Shown here: positions 35,073-41,387 of the stretch, piece by piece
How positions within the stretch are numbered: the stretch's first letter is position 1
How the letters are laid out: each line of letters opens with the position of its first letter
NCBI GenBank assembly: GCA_024229615.1
Contig: JAAESG010000574.1
Coordinates: 1-41,387 of the forward strand
DNA length: 41,387 bases
Reading direction: 5' to 3'
DNA from: Gammaproteobacteria bacterium
Lineage (GTDB): Bacteria > Pseudomonadota > Gammaproteobacteria > GCA-001735895
The notes under the pieces: model-generated
Database searches by the model: none
The model's input: only the letters and a program-made list of their open reading frames with translations
Told to the model about the DNA's origin: nothing
Position numbers and translations under genes: made by a program

Positions 35073-35690
35073 ATGGCTCGATCAAAATCCAGTAAACGCT
35101 GGTTGCAAGAACATCATCAGGATGCTTACGTACTCAAAGCACGTGAACAGGGATATCGCTCGCGTGCGGTGTTCAAGCTGGAAGAAATACAGAAAAAGGA
35201 CCGAATTCTGAAGGCAGGCCAGTTTGTGCTCGATCTTGGTGCGGCGCCAGGTGGATGGAGTGAGTATGCGAGCCAGATCGTGGGTGACCAGGGCAGGGTA
35301 ATCGCGGTCGATTTGTTGCCTGTAGAAGCAATCGCCGGTGTTGAATTTCTACAGGGGGATTTTACCGAACAGCAAACCCTGGATGAGATACTGAGCCTTG
35401 CCGACGGGGGCCGATTCGACCTTGTATTATCCGATATGGCCCCCAACTTAAGTGGAATGCATAGTGTAGACCAGCCAAGATCGGTTTATCTGGCTGAACT
35501 TGCTTTCGATCTGGCGCGTGCCTTTTTAACGCCGCAAGGCGTTTTTGTCATAAAACTGTTTCAAGGCGAGGGATTTGAGGATTTGATTTCGCAGTTTCGC
35601 TTGAGCTTTAAATCGGTCAAATTTCGCAAGCCCGATTCGTCTCGAGCCAGATCGAGTGAAATTTATGCGGTATGCAGTGGTCTCAGGTAG
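35073..35690 (+). CDS. rlmE: 23S rRNA (uridine2552-2'-O)-methyltransferase RlmE (FtsJ)
   Basis: A 205-residue SAM-dependent enzyme that methylates U2552 in the 23S A-loop late in 50S assembly. It starts MARSKSSKRWLQEH (ATG 35073; a TTG six bases upstream is in frame). The SAM motif is VLDLGAAPGGWSEYA, and the K-D-K-E tetrad is visible in RSRAVFKLEEI, LVLSDMAPNLSG, VFVIKLFQGEG and RSSEIYAVC. Yhby-rlmE-ftsH is conserved gene order. A short CCGC/GCGG hairpin (about 35699-35712) follows. Confidence 0.95.
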   Translation: MARSKSSKRWLQEHHQDAYVLKAREQGYRSRAVFKLEEIQKKDRILKAGQFVLDLGAAPGGWSEYASQIVGDQGRVIAVDLLPVEAIAGVEFLQGDFTEQQTLDEILSLADGGRFDLVLSDMAPNLSGMHSVDQPRSVYLAELAFDLARAFLTPQGVFVIKLFQGEGFEDLISQFRLSFKSVKFRKPDSSRARSSEIYAVCSGLR

Positions 35691-35991
35691 TGGGGTACCC
35701 GCTTTAGTGCGGAAATTTCACGAATCTGCACAAATATCACGCAGGATGTTGATTTCACAAGGAAATTTTCGAAGGAGTCGCGTATCAGTGATGACGCGCG
35801 ATTGAGGAAATATTTCATGTGGAATCAATAGACTAGCGAGATTGTGCATGATTTATAAATTTCCCGGGTTAGTTGAAGATAAAAATATATACAAGAGTGA
35901 GAACCAGTGCGGAAAATGCACTAGTATCTGCTAGAGATAGCAGTAATAATGCTTTGAATCAGGCAGAAAATTAGCCAAAACAGGTGGAATA
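35691..35991 (+). promoter_or_regulatory. 301-bp intergenic leader upstream of ftsH with small hairpins
   Basis: No gene is visible. The last part holds AGTGC-N7-GCACT (35906-35922) and CTGCTA-GAGA-TAGCAG (35928-35943), the second closed by a GNRA-type tetraloop; CGCGT...ACGCG and short AT-rich palindromes such as GAAATATTTC lie further upstream. The ftsH promoter must be here, but I cannot find a clear heat-shock (sigma-32) consensus. It may be a structured 5' leader. Confidence 0.35.
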
Positions 35992-37911
35992 GTGAACGAC
36001 GTAGTCAAGAATTTGGTATTGTGGATTGTCATCGCGGTGGTTCTACTATCGGTATTTCACAGTTTTGGCGATCGTAGTGACAGCTCTCAGACCCTGAACT
36101 ACTCTGAATTCCTGACCCAGGTCAAGCAAGGCCAGATTGGTGAAGTCACCATCGAAGGGCAGAATATCAGCGGTAAAATGGTTTCCGGGGCTCCGTTCAC
36201 TACCTATAGCCCCGAAACCAACAACAACACCATGATCGGCGATCTCGAACGTGCCAATGTGGCTATCATAGGCAAACCTCCAGAGCCGCCTTCGTTACTT
36301 GGGCACATGTTTATCAGCTGGTTCCCCTTTATCGTACTGATCGGACTATGGATTTTCTTCATGCGCCAGATGCAGGGTGGCGGCGGTGGCCGTGGTGCCA
36401 TGTCATTTGGTAAGAGTAAGGCCCGTCTGTTGGGTGAGGATCAGATCAATATCACCTTTAACGATGTGGCTGGCGTCGACGAAGCCAAGGAAGAAGTGGC
36501 CGAACTGGTAGAATTCCTGCGCGATCCTTCCAAATTCCAGAAACTCGGCGGTAAAATACCGCGCGGTATTTTGATGGTTGGGTCACCGGGTACCGGTAAA
36601 ACCCTGCTCGCCAAGGCGATCGCAGGTGAGGCAAAGGTGCCTTTCTTCACGATTTCAGGCTCTGATTTTGTCGAAATGTTTGTCGGTGTTGGTGCCTCCC
36701 GGGTACGCGACATGTTCGAACAGGCAAAGAAACATTCGCCCTGCATTATATTCATCGATGAAATCGACGCAGTCGGTCGGCATCGCGGTGCCGGCCTCGG
36801 TGGAGGGCACGATGAACGCGAGCAAACGCTGAATCAGCTACTGGTCGAAATGGATGGATTCGAGGGTAACGAAGGTGTCATCGTGATTGCGGCTACCAAT
36901 CGTCCCGACGTACTGGATCCCGCATTGTTACGTCCCGGTCGCTTCGATCGCCAGGTAGTGGTTCCGTTACCCGATGTGCGAGGCCGCTCGCATATTCTCA
37001 AAGTGCATATGCGCAAGGTACCGGCGGCGGAAAATGTAGACCCGATGGTCATCGCCCGTGGTACCCCCGGATTCTCCGGCGCCGATCTCGCCAATCTGGT
37101 TAACGAGGCGGCCCTGTTTGCTGCGCGAGCCAACAAGAAGTTGGTGAGTATGGCGGAGTTCGAGCGCGCCAAGGATAAGATCATGATGGGTGCAGAACGC
37201 AGATCGATGATCATGAAGGAAGAGGAAAAGAAACTGACTGCCTACCACGAGGCCGGGCATGCGATCGTCGGTCGTCTGGTACCCGACCACGACCCGGTTT
37301 ACAAGGTCAGTATTATTCCGCGCGGACGCGCCCTCGGTGTCACCATGTTCCTACCCGAAGACGATCGCTACAGTTTCAGCAAGAAACACCTGGAAAGCCA
37401 GTTATCGAGCCTGTTTGGTGGTCGTATTGCCGAGCAGCAGATTTTTGGCGAGGATGCGGTCACAACGGGTGCTTCGAACGACATCGAACGTGCAACCAGT
37501 ATCGCACGCAGTATGGTGACCCAATGGGGTCTCTCCGATCGCATGGGACCATTGTCCTATAGCGAAGAGGAAGGCGAAGTGTTCCTCGGCAAGAGTTACG
37601 GTAAACAGAAGACGGTTTCGGATGATACCGCTCAGGCGATCGATTCGGAAATTCGCGCCATCATCGACCGTAACTATCAACGCTCGGTCGAAATTCTTAA
37701 ACAAAATGAAGACAAGCTGCATTTGATGGCCGATGCCCTGATGAAATACGAAACCATCGATTCGGGTCAGATCGACACGATCATGGATGGTAAGGATCCG
37801 GGCCCGCCTGATGACTGGTCGGATGACGAAAAAGGATCGACTCCGGACGAACCCACGGGAAAAGCCAGCACCGGAGAGGATCCGGATTTGGATCCGGCGA
37901 AATTACACTAG
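35992..37911 (+). CDS. ftsH: ATP-dependent zinc metalloprotease FtsH
   Basis: A 639-residue inner-membrane AAA+ protease that degrades misfolded membrane proteins and regulators such as LpxC and sigma-32 in E. coli. Two transmembrane helices (about 5-23 and 104-123) flank a periplasmic domain. The AAA+ domain has Walker [14 protein letters not shown] (Ser where GPPGTGKT is usual), Walker [12 protein letters not shown] and the arginine-finger region; the zinc site is HEAGH in [11 protein letters not shown]. Translation starts at GTG with AGGTGG five bases upstream. The C-terminus is acidic and probably disordered. Confidence 0.97.
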   Translation: MNDVVKNLVLWIVIAVVLLSVFHSFGDRSDSSQTLNYSEFLTQVKQGQIGEVTIEGQNISGKMVSGAPFTTYSPETNNNTMIGDLERANVAIIGKPPEPPSLLGHMFISWFPFIVLIGLWIFFMRQMQGGGGGRGAMSFGKSKARLLGEDQINITFNDVAGVDEAKEEVAELVEFLRDPSKFQKLGGKIPRGILMVGSPGTGKTLLAKAIAGEAKVPFFTISGSDFVEMFVGVGASRVRDMFEQAKKHSPCIIFIDEIDAVGRHRGAGLGGGHDEREQTLNQLLVEMDGFEGNEGVIVIAATNRPDVLDPALLRPGRFDRQVVVPLPDVRGRSHILKVHMRKVPAAENVDPMVIARGTPGFSGADLANLVNEAALFAARANKKLVSMAEFERAKDKIMMGAERRSMIMKEEEKKLTAYHEAGHAIVGRLVPDHDPVYKVSIIPRGRALGVTMFLPEDDRYSFSKKHLESQLSSLFGGRIAEQQIFGEDAVTTGASNDIERATSIARSMVTQWGLSDRMGPLSYSEEEGEVFLGKSYGKQKTVSDDTAQAIDSEIRAIIDRNYQRSVEILKQNEDKLHLMADALMKYETIDSGQIDTIMDGKDPGPPDDWSDDEKGSTPDEPTGKASTGEDPDLDPAKLH

Positions 37912-37941
37912 CGCGAATCAAGTTTGGGCTAGCCCATTTCG

Positions 37942-38760
37942 ATGTCAGAGCTGACAATATCCGGTAACTTGCAGGTTATGGGGGTGATCAATGTGACTCC
38001 CGATTCATTTTCCGATGGCGGAAAGTTTGAAAGTTTTGAAAATGCTTTTACACACGCCCGGCATTTGATTGCACAGGGTGTCGATATCCTCGATATCGGT
38101 GGTGAATCGACCCGACCCGGTGCGCCACAAGTCGATCTGCAGGAAGAACTAAAACGGTCTATTCCATTAGTTGGCGCTATTCGCGAAATCTCGAATATCC
38201 CCATTTCTATCGATACCAGCAAAGCAAAAGTCATGCAGGCCGCGGTAGAGGCGGGTGCAACCATGATTAACTGCATTTGGGCGCTTCGGTTAGAAGATTC
38301 ACTGCGCGTGGCGGCGGACCTGGGTGTTAAGGTATGCTTGATGCATATGCAGGGGTCCCCGGCTAACATGCAGCAAAACCCGGCCTATTCCGATGTAGTG
38401 GCGGAGGTAAGGGATTTTCTTAAACAGCGTATCGATGCAGCGCTGGATGCGGGTATCGCAGGTGAGCAAATAATCATTGATCCTGGATTTGGATTTGGGA
38501 AAAGCATCGAGCATAATCTTTTGCTGTTACAATCCTTAGCTGAATTTCGCCAACTTGGAGTGCCTGTACTGGCCGGTTTATCACGTAAAAAAATGATTGG
38601 CACAATTCTCGACAAACCCGTGGATCAACGGCTCTACGGCAGCCTGGCGCTGGCGGTGATGGCGGCTATGTTGGGAGCGGATATTCTGCGTGTACATGAT
38701 GTTGCTGAAACCCTGGAGGAGATAGCGATGGTCAAGGCTTTGGGACGGGCGATCTCGTGA
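37942..38760 (+). CDS. folP: Dihydropteroate synthase FolP
   Basis: A 272-residue TIM-barrel enzyme that condenses p-aminobenzoate with dihydropterin pyrophosphate, the sulfonamide target. Loop 1 is GVINVTPDSFSDGG, loop 2 is GGESTRPGAP, the pterin Asp is in SIDTSKAKV, and the C-terminal LAGLSRKKMIG and RVHDV motifs are present. One deviation: the usual INDV/INDI reads INCI, so the Asp after the pterin-contacting Asn is Cys. The stop overlaps the glmM start by four bases, and ftsH-folP-glmM is standard order. Confidence 0.96.
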   Translation: MSELTISGNLQVMGVINVTPDSFSDGGKFESFENAFTHARHLIAQGVDILDIGGESTRPGAPQVDLQEELKRSIPLVGAIREISNIPISIDTSKAKVMQAAVEAGATMINCIWALRLEDSLRVAADLGVKVCLMHMQGSPANMQQNPAYSDVVAEVRDFLKQRIDAALDAGIAGEQIIIDPGFGFGKSIEHNLLLLQSLAEFRQLGVPVLAGLSRKKMIGTILDKPVDQRLYGSLALAVMAAMLGADILRVHDVAETLEEIAMVKALGRAIS

Positions 38761-40097
38761 GCCGAAAGCACTTCGGTACCGATGGAATTCGCGGACGGGT
38801 TGGGCGATTACCGATGACGGTCGACTTCATCATGAAACTGGGCTGGGCTGCAGGCAAGGTTTTATCCAGCTCTAGCCCGGGACTGGTGGTGATTGGCAAG
38901 GACACCCGAGTATCTGGTTACATGTTTGAATCGGCACTGGAAGCGGGCCTCGCTGCGGCCGGTCTGGATGTCTTGTTGCTTGGACCCATGCCGACTCCTG
39001 CAATCGCCTATATTACCCAATCACAGCGAGCCAGTGCGGGAATTGTGATCAGCGCTTCGCATAACCCGTATCACGACGACGGGGTCAAGTTTTTCAATGC
39101 CGACGGATTCAAATTGCCTGATGTGACAGAGGAAGCCATCGAAGCGATGATGGATCAGGAGCTGGTGATGGTCGAGCCGGAGCAGATTGGTAAGGCCACC
39201 CGTATGGAAGACGCCAAGGGTCGCTATATCGAATTTTGCAAGAGCTCGATCGCATTCCATACCTCTTTACGCGGCATGAAGCTGGTAGTCGATTGTGCTC
39301 ATGGCGCCACCTATCATATTGCCCCAGCTGTTTTTCGCGAACTAGGTGCGGAGGTCATCGAAGTGGGTACCAGTCCCAACGGCATGAACATCAATCATGA
39401 GGTGGGTGCTCTGCACCCGCAGAATATGCGTGCCCACGTACTTGAAAATAAGGCTGATATGGGTATCGCTTTCGATGGGGACGGGGATCGCGTGATGATG
39501 ATGGACTCACGAGGCGATGTGAAAAATGGCGATCAGTTACTCTACATCATTGCCAAAAGTAAATTGATCACTGGGCAACTCGAAGGCGGTGTGGTCGGCA
39601 CCTTGATGACCAATCTGGGTTTTGAGCATGCGCTGAAGGAGCAGGCTGTGCCCTTTGCGCGTGCGGCGGTTGGCGATCGCTACGTTATGGAACAGCTGGT
39701 AGAACTGGGTTGGCATCTGGGAGGTGAGTCTTCCGGGCATATAATATGCCTAGACAAAACCACCACCGGCGACGGTATCATTGCCAGCCTGCAGGTTCTC
39801 GATGCGCTGGTCAGCAGTGGGCAAACGCTCACAGAGGCCTGTGCCGATCTGACCATATACCCGCAAACCATGATCAATGTGCCGATTTCCGGAGCGTTGG
39901 ATCTGGATGCCTCGCCACTGATTCGGGATGCGCTGCATGCGGCAGAATCCGATCTTGCAGAATCGGGCCGGGTACTATTGCGACCATCGGGGACAGAACC
40001 CTTGATTCGCGTCATGGTGGAGGGCCAGGACGAGGTCAAAGTTGAGCAAATTGCGGCTCAACTCGCGCAATCGGTCAGGGACGCCGCCGAAATTTGA
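38757..40097 (+). CDS. glmM: Phosphoglucosamine mutase GlmM
   Basis: A 446-residue enzyme that interconverts glucosamine-6-phosphate and glucosamine-1-phosphate for UDP-GlcNAc, peptidoglycan and LPS. It begins KHFGTDGIRGRVG; the phospho-serine loop is ISASHNPYHDDG, the metal loop is AFDGDGDRV, the sugar loop includes GGESSGHII, and the phosphate loop is RPSGTEPLIRVM. The start codon is GTG within the overlapping GTGA of folP. The length is normal. Confidence 0.96.
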   Translation: MSRKHFGTDGIRGRVGRLPMTVDFIMKLGWAAGKVLSSSSPGLVVIGKDTRVSGYMFESALEAGLAAAGLDVLLLGPMPTPAIAYITQSQRASAGIVISASHNPYHDDGVKFFNADGFKLPDVTEEAIEAMMDQELVMVEPEQIGKATRMEDAKGRYIEFCKSSIAFHTSLRGMKLVVDCAHGATYHIAPAVFRELGAEVIEVGTSPNGMNINHEVGALHPQNMRAHVLENKADMGIAFDGDGDRVMMMDSRGDVKNGDQLLYIIAKSKLITGQLEGGVVGTLMTNLGFEHALKEQAVPFARAAVGDRYVMEQLVELGWHLGGESSGHIICLDKTTTGDGIIASLQVLDALVSSGQTLTEACADLTIYPQTMINVPISGALDLDASPLIRDALHAAESDLAESGRVLLRPSGTEPLIRVMVEGQDEVKVEQIAAQLAQSVRDAAEI

Positions 40098-40207
40098 TCC
40101 TGGGTCACGTAATGACCTTAAAAATGACTCGATTTATCAATTCCGGATTGATTTATTGGACCGAGGTGAGTAACCTTTGGCGCCTTTTAAATGACCGGTA
40201 ACATTTT

Positions 40208-40951
40208 ATGCGCTCGAGCCTAATCGCAGGCAACTGGAAAATGAACGGCAGTCTGCAATCTGTCATTGCTCTGGTTGAAGGCATTAAGGCAGGTGACCCG
40301 GGTAATGCCGAGCTGGCCGTTTGTCCTCCCGCCGTGTTCCTGATGAAGGTGGGTGGTATGCTGGCGAATAGTAATATTGCCCTTGGCGCACAAAATGTCT
40401 GCGATCAGGAAGCAGGCGCATACACCGGAGAGATATCGGCTGCCATGTTGAAAGAAAGCGGCTGTCGTTATGTGATTGTCGGCCATTCCGAACGGCGAGC
40501 GCTCTACCTGGAAACTGATCAACTAGTGGCGGCGCGCTTTGCCATGGCGCTGACCTCGGGTATCACGCCGATCCTTTGTGTCGGCGAAACCCTGGAGCAG
40601 CGCGAGAAAGGCGTGACTGAGGATGTTGTCGCACGACAACTCGATGCCGTTCTTGCGCTTAGCGGAATTTCAGGTATTGGACAGGCCGTGGTTGCCTACG
40701 AACCCGTCTGGGCTATTGGAACGGGAAAGGTAGCATCACCCGATCAGGCGCAGGCTGTACACGCGTTTATTCGCGGCAAGCTGGAACAGATCGACTCCGG
40801 CGTCGCACAACAGGTGCAAATTTTATATGGTGGTAGCATGAATCCGTCGAATGCGGCTGAACTGTTGTCACAACCGGATATCGATGGTGGTTTGATCGGC
40901 GGAGCAGCACTAAAGGCTGACGATTTTATCGCCATCGCCCAATCGGCTTAG
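40208..40951 (+). CDS. tpiA: Triosephosphate isomerase TpiA
   Basis: A 247-residue glycolytic TIM barrel that interconverts dihydroxyacetone phosphate and glyceraldehyde-3-phosphate. The catalytic Lys is in GNWKMNG, the His in VIVGHSERR, and the Glu with loop 6 in YEPVWAIGTGKVA; the phosphate site GGSMNPSNA and GLIGGAAL are intact. The 110 bases before it contain a 5-bp hairpin (GGTCA/TGACC at 40103-40117) without a T-tract. It is followed by secG eight bases later. Confidence 0.96.
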   Translation: MRSSLIAGNWKMNGSLQSVIALVEGIKAGDPGNAELAVCPPAVFLMKVGGMLANSNIALGAQNVCDQEAGAYTGEISAAMLKESGCRYVIVGHSERRALYLETDQLVAARFAMALTSGITPILCVGETLEQREKGVTEDVVARQLDAVLALSGISGIGQAVVAYEPVWAIGTGKVASPDQAQAVHAFIRGKLEQIDSGVAQQVQILYGGSMNPSNAAELLSQPDIDGGLIGGAALKADDFIAIAQSA

Positions 40952-40959
40952 GAAGCAAT

Positions 40960-41337
40960 ATGGAAAATATCAACAGCATTTTATTGATTGTGCAGGTTTT
41001 GTTGTCAATCTCTCTGATCGGATTGATCCTGATTCAACATGGCAAGGGGGCCGACGCAGGTGCGGCTTTCGGCAGTGGCGCCTCGGCGACTGTTTTTGGC
41101 GCGCGGGGTTCGGGGAATTTCCTCAGTAAAATGACTACTGTCATAGCCGTATTATTTTTTATTGTGTGCCTGTCTCTGGCCTATGTTTCGAGCAATCGCG
41201 CAACACCCGATAGCGTGACTGGCAGCGTAACTGCCCAGGAAGAGATGGTTGAACCCACGCAGGAAAATGCTGATATGCCTCCGGTCGAAGGTGAGGTGAG
41301 CAGCCCGCAGGAATCAGATTTACCGCCAGCCGAGTAA
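40960..41337 (+). CDS. secG: Preprotein translocase subunit SecG
   Basis: A 125-residue inner-membrane protein that assists the SecYEG channel. Two helices (about 5-25 and 52-73) enclose the conserved cytoplasmic GKGADAGAAFGSGASATVFGA. The C-terminus (about 80-125) is an acidic, Pro-rich tail longer than in E. coli SecG. tpiA-secG-tRNA-Leu is a common gammaproteobacterial order. Confidence 0.94.
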   Translation: MENINSILLIVQVLLSISLIGLILIQHGKGADAGAAFGSGASATVFGARGSGNFLSKMTTVIAVLFFIVCLSLAYVSSNRATPDSVTGSVTAQEEMVEPTQENADMPPVEGEVSSPQESDLPPAE

Positions 41338-41350
41338 GGTCTGGGTATTT

Positions 41351-41387
41351 GCCGATGTGGTGGAATTGGTAGACACGCTATCTTGAG
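41351..41387 (+). tRNA. tRNA-Leu(GAG), 5' half, cut by the window end
   Basis: The last 37 bases have the tRNA-Leu acceptor strand and D arm (GTGGTGGAATTGGTAGACAC) and stop exactly at GAG in TTGAG, the anticodon position by comparison with E. coli leuU downstream of secG. The rest lies outside the window. Confidence 0.92.

Noticed and set aside
37926-37935. Palindrome GGGCTAGCCC between ftsH and folP
   Set aside because: It is only 10 bp without a loop or T-tract, which is expected by chance at this frequency.
1-41387. Anti-phage, secretion or biosynthetic gene island
   Set aside because: All long genes are assigned to core metabolism, pili, motility, transport or regulation; no integrase, transposase, toxin-antitoxin pair or defence domain was seen.

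Overview
The window is chromosomal DNA of a free-living, most likely aquatic gammaproteobacterium. The evidence is gene order and family type. There is a PP0621-pilS-pilR-pilA block, a pyrC-rnt-grxD neighbourhood like that of Pseudomonas, and the run carA-carB-greA-yhbY-rlmE-ftsH-folP-glmM-tpiA-secG-tRNA-Leu(GAG) known from Pseudomonas and E. coli. It also carries a homodimeric-type aceE, a sodium-type flagellar MotY and a type IV pilin. I see no insertion sequence, prophage, integrase or CRISPR array. Nearly all genes are core housekeeping genes, so the unusual material is mostly in intergenic DNA and in a few variant proteins.

Layout. 1-4114: type IV pilus regulation on the minus strand (PP0621-family protein, PilS, PilR, then pilA behind a consensus sigma-54 promoter and a TGTC-rich PilR-like operator). 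4391-4807: a DksA with only one of the four zinc-finger cysteines. 4847-7074: a cytosolic 5'-nucleotidase and argA. 7205-8350: a membrane protein with a degenerate GGDEF domain. 8406-8551: five abutting hairpins between convergent genes. 8558-10649: argD-argF. 10765-11376: a short PuuD-like membrane protein. 11537-13315: an asparagine-synthase paralogue of the N-acetylglutaminylglutamine amide type. 13316-13479: a long imperfect palindrome. 13567-16564: grxD, a receiver/GGDEF-like regulator, rnt and pyrC. 16678-22419: the pyruvate dehydrogenase operon aceE-aceF-lpdA, in which lpdA carries its own lipoyl domain. 22447-24200: an alpha/beta hydrolase and motY behind a candidate FliA promoter. 24217-26970: a cobalamin riboswitch driving a BtuB-like receptor and a PduO-type cobalamin adenosyltransferase. 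27069-28673: a membrane Ser/Thr kinase with a collapsed CHASE2-like sensor. 28682-29596: an EamA exporter. 29669-41387: carAB with an attenuator-like leader, then greA, yhbY, rlmE, ftsH, folP, glmM, tpiA, secG and the 5' half of tRNA-Leu.

How the parts connect. argA, argD, argF and carAB cover much of arginine synthesis and share carbamoyl phosphate with pyrC in pyrimidine synthesis. PilS/PilR and RpoN control pilA. The riboswitch couples B12 uptake to conversion into adenosylcobalamin.

The observations I would follow up first are the five-hairpin array (8406-8551), the 164-bp palindrome whose transition mismatches all become G-U pairs on the minus strand (13316-13479), the reduced-CHASE2 kinase, the orphan amidotransferase and the carAB leader. 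All functional statements are inferred by reading the sequence; no database search was run.
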